This document shows, one piece after another, positions 25,757 through 37,294 of a stretch of DNA of 64,000 bases. Made by a program: the position numbers and the translations under genes. Positions within the stretch are counted from its first letter, which is position 1, and every line of letters begins with the position of its first letter. The DNA is taken from positions 5,139,190-5,203,189 of the forward strand of contig CM065311.1 in the NCBI GenBank assembly GCA_033032175.1, given 5' to 3'. Origin of the DNA: Saturnia japonica (lineage: Eukaryota; Arthropoda; Insecta; Lepidoptera; Saturniidae). The notes beneath the pieces are model-generated. The model worked only from the letters and a program-made list of their open reading frames with translations. It was not told the origin of the DNA and ran no database searches.

Positions 25757-26312
25757 GCTTAATGATAAACCGAGCGTCAGACCGCGCAACCTCACTTAGT
25801 TAAGGTGTAGGAGGCTGACGAAGATGTAAAAAAATATTATCGAAATTGTAGAATTATACATGCTACAAATTATCCCATTACTTATTTATAATGTTAATTT
25901 AATTTAAGGAAAGAAAAGTATACAATCTGAAATTGATAGTGGTTATTATTTATGGATAATATAACAAGAAAAAGATTGTCAGACTGCATAATATATTTGA
26001 AAGTTCGTCAGTCGGGCCTGTAGAGTGTAGCGCAGCGTTCAAAAGCATTGAGCGCGCAGCGTCTTTTGCGGTCCAACTGGCGGACTACTAATTTTCCGAA
26101 AACTACTTATACATAACTGACGACGATTTTATCAGCATATCGAGATCAGACGGTTAATTTTGTTAAATTAACATTATTAATAAGTAATATGATAATTTGT
26201 AGCATGTGTACTGCTACAATCTTGAATAATTTTTTTTGACAACTTCGTCAGCTTCCTACACCACAACTAACGGCCTCCCAAGGGTCTGATGGTCAGTTCC
26301 TTTATTAGCAGT
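25757..26312. mobile_element. Fold-back / MITE-like element with ~130 bp inverted ends
   Basis: Positions 25773-25902 and 26162-26293 are inverted copies. Shared blocks are CATGCTACAAATTATC, ATTACTTAT, AATGTTAATTTAA, GGTGTAGGA(G/A)GCTGACGAAG and (G/A)TCAGACC. The outer limits are approximate, as weak similarity runs to 25757 and 26312. The unpaired centre (26000-26090) is GC-rich and codes for nothing recognisable. I could not fix a target duplication. A non-autonomous DNA transposon is the simplest reading. Confidence 0.75.
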
Positions 26313-27473
26313 ATGAAATTACTTATGGTAAAAAATTTATGGTGTATACTTCCACGAGCCAAAAATGCCCGTAGCTCCGGGCTATTTATAGTATGTTTTA
26401 CGCTGAATCGTTTGATTACCTGGAGTACAAAGTTACCTTTCTTTACCTTACATTTATTAGATAATACACACGTCTCAATAAGTTCACTTATTCTTCAGAT
26501 TGAAGTGCGAAAACGTATATACATTATACATATAACTGTGTTAAAGATTTTAATATACATATATAAAAAAAGTTTTATTTAAAATAAAACTGACTTTCCT
26601 TAATGTTAACGATAAACCCAATTATCTATTTTAAAAAGTCTGTAGTTCGGTTTTTACATGTAATATTTTTCTTCTAAATTTTAATTTGGTTAACATTCAT
26701 TTGATGTTATTAACTGATTTTTATGAAATTTTGTGCACGATAAGTAAAATTAACTACTATGTTATTCCATTGATAGGCCATAACAATCGCTAATAATACT
26801 TTTAGAAAACGTAAAGCATATTATTAATTCTGAACCGATTTTGATGAAATGTATCGTAACGCACATAAAATTCATGTTATGTCCTATAAGAATTGTCAAT
26901 AATACGAGTAAAAATAAAGTTACAACACGAAACTAACTAGCTGCCTAATAAATGCGTCACTAGCACACAAACCAACCTTATCAATAAAACTATTAAATAT
27001 AGTTATCATAATCCGTAAAAGATAAGGGTCTAATGCTTTAAAATTCATAGGTATATGTATAACGGCATCGAAAATAATTTAGAAAAATCTAGTCAACTTC
27101 GAAAAGTACGTTCACAGGCTACGTGAAAGTATTTTAATTTGGTCACTTGAAATAAATATCATATCTTTGCATTACGTTAATTTTGTATTTTATCGGAGTG
27201 TGCCATTAAACATTTCATGTTAAAGGGCGAACTTGAAACGGTTTACAAAATTCTAAGACTTCACGTAAAATGTAATGATCCTTGGAAAGCTTCGTGAACT
27301 TTTTAAGAAATTACAGAATAGAGAAGTTACACAATATGATTTAATTTTAATACAAAATAAAAGAATACGAAATATATATTGTAAATTTTATATGGGCGTT
27401 TTTGACGGATCTTGATCTATCACGTGGGGGTTTTCATTTTAATTAAGCTTATATTTATTTAGCCTTATAATAT
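26313..27473. other. No gene; repeat scrap at 26690-26930
   Basis: Positions 26690-26930 resemble 7425-7720 (ATGAAATTTTGTGCA, CTTTTAGAAAACGTAAA, GATTTTGATGAAAT). The remainder is AT-rich. Confidence 0.45.
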
Positions 27474-28170
27474 ACTAGCTTACCCGCGCAACTTCGTCTG
27501 CATCATGTAAGAGAGAGAGAGAAATGATTAGAGAGAGTGGGTCGTAGGCACTGTATTATTATGAGCCGCACGCCTCTCACATTATTCTGCATAATAAAAA
27601 TGCACTTGCCGTACTTGATCATTATTTTACAGCCGAGTTATTTTAAAACTGGGATATCTCCTAAGGTATTCATTTAAATCAATTACTGTAAAGGGCAGTT
27701 TTGTTCAAAATTCAATATTTGTGACGAATAACGTATTTATTTGCATAGGGATTAATACCATGTATATAAAGACAGCTTCGTTAATAATTCATTATTTTAG
27801 AACAAATTTTATTACCATAAAAATATGTTATATTGAATAAACCTTAAAAGATAGCCATATGCTATCGCGGACTGTTTTTTTGGATCTTTTTAAGAGAAAC
27901 AATTGTATTGTATACGACTTTTGCGCAACTTTCACCATTTATGAGAAGCTCTCAAAACAATTCAAATTTGCCCGTTTTTTTTCTATCATTTTTCATTGAT
28001 GCACCGCTCCTATTGATCATAGCGTGATGTTATATAGCCTATAGCCTTCCTCGATAAATAGGCTATCCAACACTGAAACATTTTCCATTTGAACCAGTAG
28101 TTCCTGAGATTAGCATATTCAACCAAACAAACAAACACACTCTTCAGCTTTATAATATTCGTATAGATAT
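27474..28170 (+). repeat. Dispersed repeat A, long form
   Basis: Same head (ACTAGCTTACCCGCGCAACT) and tail (TTTATAATATTCGTATAGAT) as the short form. It carries about 500 bp more in between, starting with a GAGAGAGAGA block and 'ACTTGATCATTATTTTAC'. The same extra block is in the fragment at 53962, so long and short forms coexist, the short probably an internal deletion derivative. Confidence 0.7.
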
Positions 28171-28589
28171 ATAATTTTGACGTCATTTTACGAGATTTAG
28201 TTTAGTTAGTATGCACAAGTGAAGTGTATTAATAATAATAACTAGAAACATGCGTTTTAACTTGCTACAAAAGTCATCGGTCATTTTTTTACAAGGGAGC
28301 CGCCAACTTGTAACAGCCTTTTGAAGATATTTATTAGAAGAATGAACAAAACTTAAAGACTGGACTGAAAGGCTAGGTAGGGTAGGTAGGCTAGGCTGGC
28401 TAGGTATATTATTGCGTTATTAAGTTTTCATTATATAGGGAATAGAAATAGCAATCGCTCGGTGCTTCGAATTTGGATTGGAATTTCTCTGATTTTTTGG
28501 TATAAAAATATGAGCCTTTGAGTAGGGCATCTGCCATTGTCAAGTTATAATTCTGTGATCAAGTACATCGATGTGTTCCGGTAGGTTTA

Positions 28590-28775
28590 AAATGTAGATG
28601 GGCAGGTCACGTGGTTCGTAGTACCGACGACAGATGGACAAAAATCGCCAAAGACACAGTGGAAGGATGAATTAGGGGTTATCGCAAGCAAGAGCTGGTC
28701 TTCTGGTGCTAAAAATCGTGACGCTTGGCATTCTTTGTAGGAGGCCTTTACCCGAAGAGGGGCCCACGTAACTTA
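28590..28775 (+). pseudogene. RTE-like LINE C-terminal relic
   Basis: Broken frames read 'KCRWAGHVVRSTDDRWTKIA' then, after stops, 'RDAWHSL' and 'EAFTRRGAHVT'. This is the characteristic C-terminal end of endonuclease-reverse transcriptases ('WAGH..R..D.RWT...EAF..RG'). At least two stop codons are present. Confidence 0.65.
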
Positions 28776-29770
28776 ATCATACTAGGTACATCTTATAATA
28801 ATAGTACTTAAATTTATCTTAAAATTAATTACATTGTATGTTTATAATTGTTTTATTATTTTATGTAAGTTATTGGACTAAATAGGTTTTTTATTTTTAT
28901 TTTATTTAAGTTTGTGATCAAATTCTCTTTAAAAAAAATGTACAAAGTGTAGTTGGTGAGACCTGACCTCGTGAAAACTTCTGATGAAATACGGAGAGCA
29001 AATAAATATACATGTTATGAAAATTAATGAACATAAATAAAAATTATACATAACATGTTAAATATGTTTTGTATTAATTTAATGTTAAGAAACATACAAC
29101 AAATATTATATCTCTCACCTCCGGGTCATTCTTTTGCCAAGTTAAATTAAGTCTCGAATGTACAAACGAGTTGCTGAAACTAGTTATCCCTTTTACTTAC
29201 AATAATCAAAGTTACAACAAGTTATTGAGTTCTGAGAAATGTTATTATATTACGCCGGATGAAATCTAAGATTTCTTGTTACTTTTCATTAAATAACATT
29301 ACATCAAACAGTTTATGGGCAATAGGAACATATTTCTTGTTTTCTGTTGCCTTTGAAGTTTTGACTATTTGTTTTATATGCCCATTATAGGTACTGCAAT
29401 TAAATTAGTAGGTACTAAAGGTCATTTAGTAATTGAGTTTTACAGTCCATAGACCATAAATAAAAGAATGATAAGGTAATTCTTTATGAGAGCTAAAATA
29501 TCTCTCGCTCACATTCTGCGCTCCATAGCCTAACTCTTTTGAAATAGATGTTCTCCCTGGTTATTTTAGTATATAAGTATATTATACGTGAGTATAATAA
29601 TAATAATTAATTTACAATACAAATTATACAAAAATATATCTTATATAAAGTGTGACAATCTGTATACAAACAAATTTTAATGGAATCAATACAATAGAAG
29701 CAAAACAGTTTTGACAGAAAATGTCATTTGACAACCGAAAATAATACCAATAATACATATAAAATAAATA
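28776..29770. other. No gene recognised
   Basis: AT-rich, no domain, no clear repeat. Confidence 0.5.
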
Positions 29771-30370
29771 ATGATTACAAGATTAAAAAAGAAGACAGCG
29801 AACACAATAAACGCACGCCCACCATCATTACCCGTCTCGCCAGTCTCCACGTCGTCCTCGGAGGTGTATGAAACACCTCCGAACACTTGTATGTTGAGAG
29901 ATGAGAACGGGACGCCGCTGCTGCCGTCGCCACCGAACCTGCGCGACGTAGAGGGCGGCCACCACTGCCAGCCTGCTTGGGATCTTCGGGGCACTCCGTT
30001 TAACGATAGATCCCCGCTGCCGGTGGTTTAGTTCATCGCATGAGATGGACTCGAACAATAAACGAGAACGTCATGCGTGCGTACTATGGGGTGATAGGGG
30101 GGAATAACCTTACTGCGTATCGTGACGTGTCTCTTATCTCTGTTTCAGACTCTAGAACCGACGCTAACCATCACTACTCAACGACTTTCCGATCAAGTGC
30201 GAGCTATCCAACGCTTACATTTGTTGGATGAGCTTGCGCTTGAGTGACTACGCCGGGAAATACAACCTATCCAGACGATTGACAGCACAAGGCAGACTAC
30301 AATTGTTGAGTTGTCGGATTCACATTTGGTAGCAGTGCAGACTGTCACGTTGTCTAATGTACATCCGACA

Positions 30371-30445
30371 ATATCACATGATGCTATATTGTCAAATATC
30401 ACATGATGCTATATTGTCAAATATCACATGATGCTGTATTGTCAA
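30371..30445. repeat. 25 bp unit repeated three times
   Basis: ATATCACATGATGCTATATT GTCAA recurs at 30371, 30396 and 30421, the third with one change. It lies within the N-terminal coding remnant of the R2-like element and adds in-frame stops. Confidence 0.95.
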
Positions 30446-31523
30446 ATAGTCATTTGTGTGGATCGTGTAAAATTTTTAAACCAAGATCGCATCGCATGCC
30501 CTGCTAGCGATGTACCTGCATGACAATTGAGGATTGAAAGTTGTATTAGTACTGCCAGGACCCACATTGGCAAGCTAGTCTGTTTCAGATCTGGCAATAA
30601 CCGCCTAAGGGTCATACACTTTGTGAACCAAGCTTTTGTTGGGACAAATATTAGGCCCCAGGAATATATAAATTGGGTCATGGAGCGCATAGACTTCCTG
30701 AAACAGAAAGTTTATGCATGGGCAAACCGTATTCGACGTTACAGGGAGCGGGTGGATAGGTTTCATTGGAATCGCATTCTCAAAAGCGATCAAAGGAAGG
30801 TATATAGAGTTTAGGAGATACCTACTGATCACGTCAGCCACAACTACCGGATGCAGACGAAATGTCCACATTCTGGAAAAGTATTTAGTCGAATCCCGTT
30901 AGTCACATTGAGAATTAATTGATAAATGTTGTCAATCGCGCATGTTAATCGATGGGAGACATGGAAGCTGTAGCAATTAGCATCTCGGATATTAGTTGTG
31001 CAATCACCGGACTTGTAATTGGAAAACTCCAGGACCTGATGGATTGGACAATTTTTGGTTAAAGTGGTTCCGACACTCACATCGCTCTTGTCTACTCAAT
31101 TCCAAGATGCCCTTGAATGTGGATCTTGTCTAGTTTTCTTAGCTACTGGAGTCACCTTCCTGCTCCATAAGGCCGATACTACCATGCAAGCTAAAAATTA
31201 TTGACCTATTACATGCTTACCCACCATCTATAAGCTACTTACATGCATACTGGCATCAAAAATATCAGAGCACATTGATGCATACAATATTTTGGCCACC
31301 GCTCATAGTGGCTGCAGGACTGGATCTCGTGGTACTAAGTAGCTTCTCCTCATAGATATGACCATTAATCAACAGGTTCGTCGAAACAGAAGGAATATTT
31401 TTGCCGCCTGGATTGACTATAAGAACGTATATGATTCAGTGCCACATTCATGGTTGAGGCGGATGCTGGAGTTGTATAAAGTAAATACAACTAGTAAATA
31501 AAATTCTATACACCTTTCTTAGC

Positions 31524-32450
31524 TTGAGCATGGGGCAGTGGACAACAGTCCTTCGGCATCCAGGAGATAAGAGTTCTTCGAGATCGATGGACTTGATAAG
31601 GATATTGCGAAGGCTTTTTCAAGGTGACAGTCTGAGTCCTTTATGGTTTTGCTTAGCACTGAATCCACTTAATACTGTGCTAGAGGGTTCAGGGCTAGGT
31701 TATCGACTTCGTAGAGGGGGTAAAACCATTTCTCATCTACTGTACATAGATGACCTCAAATTACTTGCACAAAAGAAACCAGACTTGATGGAGTTAGTAA
31801 AATTGACTGAGAATTCCAGTAACTCCATTAGTATGGAGTTCGGTGTCGACAAATGCGCGGTTATTCATGTAGAACGAGGTGGGATTGTAAACTCTAGTAG
31901 CTTACAACTTTCACAAATAATTTCCCTCAGATCTCTTTCCGAGGTTGAAACCTATAAATATCTTCGTATGTCGGAGTCATTGGGTGTCGCTGACGAGAAC
32001 ATTAAACAATCAGTGGTGGAACGTTTCTTTGGTCGCTTGAGAAAAGTACTTAATAGTCTTTTGTCAGGTGGTAACAAGGTTCGTACCTTCAGTGGTTGGG
32101 TTATGCCCTTGCTCATGTACTCCTTCGGCATACTAAGGTGGACACAGACTGAGTTGAATACCCTGGATGTGCAGGTCCGAAAGTTGCTAACGACACATGG
32201 CATGCATCTCCTGCGATCATCGGTAATGAGATTGCACATCCCACGGAAATGTGGGGGCCGTGGCTTTCTAAACGCCAAGAACCTGCACAACCGTTCGGTG
32301 TGCAATCTCAGGGAGCATTTTCTCCACACCGAGGATGATGTGTATCGTGATATCATAGCAATTGAGAAAGGTCTCACACCGCTTTCCGTAGGAAACGAGA
32401 ACTGGCGTAAACCAAGAGTAATCTACACTCAGGACCGCAACGATGTATGA
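31524..32450 (+). pseudogene. R2-like reverse transcriptase core fragment
   Basis: A frame of 308 codons covers the RT centre ('GDSLSPLWFCLALNPLN'), the catalytic Y-I-D-D in 'HLLYIDDLKLL', 'MEFGVDKCAVIHVERG' and the thumb ('GILRWTQTELNTLDVQVRKL'). The first ~30 residues are out of frame with the family, so the true frame enters after a shift near 31610. The fragment joins the next piece (32447-32845) by another shift. Confidence 0.8.
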
Positions 32451-33205
32451 AAGAGCAAGGAGCTTCACGGACGGTTCTACGGGCTCTAATTGGGCCTGAT
32501 GTAGACTTACTTGCGTTAGTGGCTTGGCTACATTTTGGTGATCTCTTTGGGGAAGCCGAAGGTTTTGTCTGTGCCATTATGGATGAAGTCATCAAGACGA
32601 ATAACTACCGAAAATACATTGTGAAGGATGGTCCGTTCGATATTTGTAGGGCATGCCACCGCCCAGGAGAATCACTCAGGCATATAGTTTTCGGTTGTTC
32701 TTATCTTGCTAACGGCGAGTACTTATACAGACATAATCAAGTAGCTCGAATTATACACCAGCAACTTGCTCTTAAATATGGCTTTGTAAGTTTTGAGGTG
32801 ATAACGGTCATGTTGTGCTTTACTGGGAACGGTCTATCATCATAGACAGGAATATTGCAGCCAATAAACCTGACATCGTGCTATTGGATAGGTCCGTGAG
32901 TAGGGCAATTCTTGTTGATGTCACCATACCCCATGATGAGAACCTCGTGACAGCTGAGAAAGATAAACTTTCAAAGTAATTGGACTTGGCTCACAAGATT
33001 ACCGCCATGTAGGATGTGGACTCAACAATAATTGTCCCGATAGTCATATCAATGAATGGTCTGATAGCGAAGAGTTTCGACCACCATCTTAGGAAGCTCT
33101 CGCTTGGATGTTGGATCAAGGGAAAGATACAGAAGGCAGTTCTTTTGGACACGACGCGAATTGTGGGGAAGTTCCTCTCTCTGGAGCCTTAGCCACCGGT
33201 AGCTT
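32447..33205 (+). pseudogene. R2-like Cys/His motif and restriction-like endonuclease
   Basis: 'CRACHRPGESLRHIVFGC' is a C-x2-C-x8-H-x4-C motif, the zinc-binding element preceding the endonuclease in R2-type LINEs. After a frameshift near 32830 the endonuclease core follows ('KPDIVLLD', 'AILVDVTIPHDENL'), then two stops, then the C-terminal tail ending at a stop near 33205. Confidence 0.75.
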
Positions 33206-33868
33206 AGGTCTTCACCCCGATACTGGCGATGAACTGTTTTTTTATGTTTTTTATTTTAATATTTTATTTTATATACATATTATTGTAAAAAAAATAATTA
33301 AATAGGTATATAATTAAATAAACGAAATAATAATAACATGTATATTTTTGAAATGGGACAATAAGGGTAGGTACATTGACCGTTGCATAAGGTTACCAAA
33401 GCCACGATAATTTACTACGAAATGTAGAAGATAAGTTTTTTTGCGATTTCTTACATTTTTAGTACTCTAACCTCATTTGGTCCCATAGAGTTTATTGATT
33501 TTTTTAAGAAACAAGATCGATTGGCAGGAAAAAATGTTTTTGTGTAAATTGCCCCTTTTCTTGCTGCATGTATACAAAAAAATTGTAAATGCAGACCAAA
33601 ATGTCAAAAAAATTATGATTATATTCTCAGAATACAGAAAAAACCAGAAGCCGCGTTCAAGAATGATTACATACGCTGCACTGTGTCCAAAAACAATACG
33701 TACGTCCCGCACCTGCCCCACTTCCCATACGCATAATGTTGCTAGCTCGGGAGCGGTTTCCCACTTTTTGGGGTAGTCTTATAACACTAAAGAAAAGATA
33801 TTTCTTAAAAAATATTTATTTATTTACATGGATGACTATAAATAGAATACGGCTTCAATAACGTAAGT
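33206..33868. other. No gene; 3' flank of the THAP locus
   Basis: An open plus frame (33495-33776, 93 codons) has no recognisable domain. On the minus strand AATAAA-type signals at 33815-33825 lie about 45 bases beyond the THAP stop codon. Confidence 0.4.
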
Positions 33869-35246
33869 TAAGATTTTATTAAGTTTAATTTTTTTAATAT
33901 ACTTTTTAAAGATTCGTACTTCTTGGCAAGTCTGTTGTATTTTTGTTGTAATGTTTTCATTCGTCGAACATGTTGTTCACAAAATAATTGTTTTCGTCGT
34001 AATTGAGATTTAAGTTTGACCTTTCTCGGCGTATCAAACAGATTTCCAAATCAGAAATATTGACATCACCGATCTCTGAGTTCGATCGCGCAGGAGATTG
34101 TGGTTGTGTAACCTGAAATGAAAAACCTTAAGTTGTATGTTGTTTTATCATATAATAGATTAACAAAAACTTTAATTAAATACAGAATATTTCTGCCGTA
34201 CAAGGCATGACATTTCAGTCCTCACGGATGGAAACGCATTAGTAATAGCACTTTGTGCCTGAGCTTGCAAATGTCCATGGGCCTTACTTAGTTTATTTTA
34301 CATTTATTACTGTTACTACTAGTGTTTATTTACTACATTAGTTTACTTGTAACTAAGTATATCGATTAAGTGCCTTGTTTGCCTTTCAATATTATAAAAA
34401 AAATTAAACATTATTATCATAGGTGGGTACGCACATTGTCCGATGTCGAAGGTTTAGACGTTTCTATGTGTAACTCGGAAAATTCTGGTGTCAAGGCCAA
34501 ATACTGAAATAGAACGTTAGTATTAGATTATTCATATATTTAATTCACCGAAGTTTTATTAGCCCGGAATCTGAAATTTGCGCCCGGTTTAGGCTCGCCC
34601 CTTATCACGATGAGGAACGGATAAGCTCGACGAAAAGTGGGCATACTTGTTATACCTTTGCATACTCCTTCGGGGATTACAGGCGTGAGCATATATATAT
34701 ATATATATATATATGTGGACCAAAACCTTACTTCAAAATACATGACAAACATTTTCACCAGGAGGGATACAATATAAATATAGTAATTATTATGACTATA
34801 TCTACCTTAGTTGGATTAGCTGCTTTCTTCAGTCTTTTCAAACCACCTTTTGTATCATAAAAATATTGCGCTTCAAAGTGAATTGAGCAAAGTACGCTCC
34901 GGCTTGATGGTTTCCAAAACTCATCTAGCCGTGTTCTTTGTATGACTTTCATCCAGTCCGATTTTCTATTTTCATCAGCAGGGAAACTAAAATTACCAAG
35001 GTTCTATATACACAAAAATAGTAAGTATTCTACACGAGTATTAAAAAAATAAATGGGTAAAATTTTCGATGAAAATAAAATGGCAACACTTAAAAAATGG
35101 ACGCGTCATTTTCTAAATGTAAAATAAATTAAACAATTAAATAAATATACTTTAGAATGCGCTACTTACAGATGAAATGTGACCCCATCCTGTTTTTTTA
35201 TAATCCCTGCAGCATTTTTACATGTAAGAACAACACAAGACGGCAT
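33869..35246 (-). pseudogene. THAP zinc-finger gene, four inferred exons, one frameshift
   Basis: Exon 1 (35246-35170) starts MPSCVVLTCKN and stops at a CT|GTAAGT donor. Exon 2 (34986-34806) begins after TTTTAG and continues FPADENRKSDW, then C-S-I-H. Together they give the C2CH zinc signature (C4, C9, then CxxH), the Trp and the Phe-Pro of a THAP DNA-binding domain, and the split codon joins in phase. Exon 3 (34503-34435) follows ATTTCAG in phase. Exon 4 (34112-33869) follows TTTCAG. Exon 4 starts in phase, but near 34045 the sensible frame changes by one base: a basic coiled-coil (TPRKVKLKSQL, LQQKYNRLAKKYESLKSIL) is read only in another frame, to the stop at 33869. THAP proteins bind DNA; some are transposase-derived. 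The exon 3 donor (GTGCGT) is weak. The frameshift could be decay, a sequencing error or a missed splice. Confidence 0.7.
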
Positions 35247-35323
35247 TTTAAAATTAAAATTGGCACTTGTACAATACGTCACGACGCGCTACTTACAAAG
35301 GAGTGACTAATCGCAACAACGTC

Positions 35324-35348
35324 AAACCACTCTATTTAAGAGTGGTTT
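35324..35348. promoter_or_regulatory. Palindrome upstream of the THAP start
   Basis: Perfect 10 bp arms AAACCACTCT / AGAGTGGTTT with a 5-base ATTTA centre lie about 80 bp before the inferred start codon. A nearby TGACGTA-type site (near 35278) could be a CREB/AP-1-like element. Function is inferred only. Confidence 0.35.
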
Positions 35349-36387
35349 TTGTATCTTCAGTTTTATGTGCGTTCGCGGTTTCTGGTTTTTTCTTTATTCT
35401 GAGATTATATTATGACTCCCTAAACAATTTATAATAAACTAAAGCTTGGTAAAATGTAATAATGGGTACCAAAATAATAAAATAATTTATCTAGCGAAGT
35501 AATTATATTGGTTAATAAATCCTGGATAAATATACACAATAGGTATTATTTGTTATTATTGAATACGATTGTGGAGTTGCAAATGAATACAAGCTGAGAT
35601 TGGATTTAGCTTGTAATTGAAAACACGTTGGATACTGTATACATATAGAGTGTAGCCAACCTTTCGATACAACCTGGGGACATATAACAAATAAGATTAC
35701 GCAGAGAAGGTATATATTTATATGTATATTTTTGTATAATAATCATGATGACTCTCATAGGACTCCTAACACAGTTCAACATCGTCCAAATGGGTTGGGT
35801 CTAATGGTGGCACAAATGCGTCATCACTTCCTTGCAGAAGGAGACTATTGCCGTCCATGCTCTCTCACTGCCGAGCACACACTACACTCTCTTATCTCTA
35901 ATAAATTATTACATAATATAATTATTTTGCTTACACTTAACATATGACTTACAATGTAAATTATGGTTTTAAAAAACCTATTAATTAATTACAATATCAA
36001 TTTATCAAATTTTTTGTGATTTATAATTTGTCGATAGTCTCTATGACTTGTATTTGTGCAGCTATACGCCACGAATCTCCCGTGACCTGTTAGAGCCTGC
36101 ATGTGGACAGGTGACAAACGGGTCTTCTTCCCTACCCCAGTTGGTTTCGTCTACGTTCGGGACATCGGAGGATTCGTAGCGAACCTGCTATTCCCTTACT
36201 GTTTTGTCGCGTGTAATCTTTTTTGCCTAGGATACTAGATACACTAATATTATCAGATAGCACTGCTAAAGTTGGTAAAATAAAAGCGGATCGTTATACC
36301 TTGAGGGATCCTTTTATACCACTTTCTCTAATTAGGTTAACAGGAAGATATCACATGGCAACACCAATTACCGATATGTATTTAATT
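35349..36387. other. No confirmed gene; one exon-like patch
   Basis: Mostly AT-rich. Positions 36062-36179 are GC-rich, preceded by an acceptor-like CTTGTATTTGTGCAG, and open for about 39 codons ('YTPRISRDLLEPACGQ...') to a TAG at 36177. It may be a repeat fragment or a terminal exon. Confidence 0.3.
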
Positions 36388-36508
36388 CAAGCGAGTATTG
36401 TTTCTGTTATCGTTTGCAGTTTGTGCCGCATTAGTTAAACTTTATACGATTTCCGGCAGCCAGGAAACCCAATTAGCAATATCATCCGGCCTGAGAGTGT
36501 AACGAGAG
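36388..36508 (+). repeat. Repeat I, copy 2
   Basis: Matches 12046-12160 (GAGTATTGTTTCTGTTATCG, CAGGAAACCCAATTAGCAAT). Confidence 0.6.
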
Positions 36509-36791
36509 CCGGAGCGGCAATAAGCACCGCTACTACAGTTAACTTACTGCTAATTGATGTTAAATTTACTTATACTCGCAAACGTTTCGAATAAAACAGA
36601 AACGCTGACTAAACAAATTATCCAGAAATTACATTGCTTAGTTAATGAATTATTTAAAAACAGTTTTAATGTAACGCCATCCTTGTGTAACAGTGATAGT
36701 GCCCAGGGCTGAACCGAGGGTATCTGCCACCCGGGTGCAAGATATAATTTGCCCCTGTAGGGTATAAATAATTATAGATTTATTGAAGCAA

Positions 36792-37100
36792 TGATGGCTC
36801 AGTAGTATAGTGTACATGGACATCGCGTCTATTGACGTGAGTTCGAATCCCTGCAATGAGCCTGAGCTTTCTGTGAACGAAAACATCGTGATGAAAACAT
36901 AGATTGGTGATAGGGATTTATCTTATGTGCCTGGCTAGCTATCACCCTCGAGTTGTAAATCCGTCGCCAAGCACCAATAGGTGTGTTCTGGCAGCTGCAC
37001 TTAAGAGCCAGTCTTTCACTAGGCTTAGCGTGTTACCATCTTGAGACACATCGTCACTTAAGATTAGGTGAGATTGTGGCCATAACGCTGAAACCTATAA
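36792..37100 (+). repeat. tRNA-derived SINE
   Basis: The head has A-box-like TGGCTCAGTAGTATAGTG (36795-36812) and B-box GAGTTCGAATCCC (36839-36851) at tRNA-like spacing. It is followed by 'GAAAACATCGTGATG' and a body ending near 37100. The body (36955-37085: CCGTCGCCAAGCA, CTTTCACTAG(G/A)CTTAGCGTG, GGTGAGATT(G/A)TGG) recurs inverted at 38837-38948. RNA polymerase III transcription is expected of the family; the copy itself is old. Confidence 0.65.
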
Positions 37101-37218
37101 ACGATTAGAATCGTAATGTTTGTAAAATTCTGCATATCTTCGGTATAATACATGTTTGCTCACTTTAAAATAATGCAATGCTTTCTGTATTAAGTGACAT
37201 GAAAAAAGTCAGACAGAT

Positions 37219-37294
37219 TTTTTAGATCTGACTACACCGTTAGCCTTAAGGCCCTGAAGCCGCTGCGGCTTTTACAGCTTCACCGGACCTGGCG
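37219..37294 (-). mobile_element. 76 bp LINE 3' end insertion
   Basis: TTTTTTAGATCTGACTACAC and GTTAGCCTTAAGGCCCTGAA match the end of the jockey-type LINE at 39990-40060, minus strand, with the T-run as its poly(A). A perfect 13 bp duplication AAGTCAGACAGAT flanks it (37206-37218 and 37295-37307). It shows an extremely short target-primed insertion. Confidence 0.85.

Larger units (their letters stand above)
29771..33205 (+). mobile_element. R2/R4-like LINE, nearly full length but decayed
   Basis: Ordered pieces of one polyprotein run along the plus strand. There is an N-terminal Pro/Ser-rich block from 29771, then 'MRWTRTINENVMRAYYGV' from 30040, an RT entry block near 31201 ('PITCLPTIYKLLTCILASKI'), 'IDYKNVYDSVPHSWLRRML' near 31410, the RT core and thumb (31524-32450), a Cys/His motif (32640-32700), and a restriction-like endonuclease with 'NKPDIVLLD' and 'ILVDVTIP' (32868-32930), ending near 33205. 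Such single-ORF elements cleave their target with the C-terminal endonuclease. Many stops and frameshifts make this copy dead. Confidence 0.8.

Noticed and set aside
30371..30445. CRISPR-like array
   Set aside because: Contiguous tandem units without spacers, in a eukaryotic transposon remnant.
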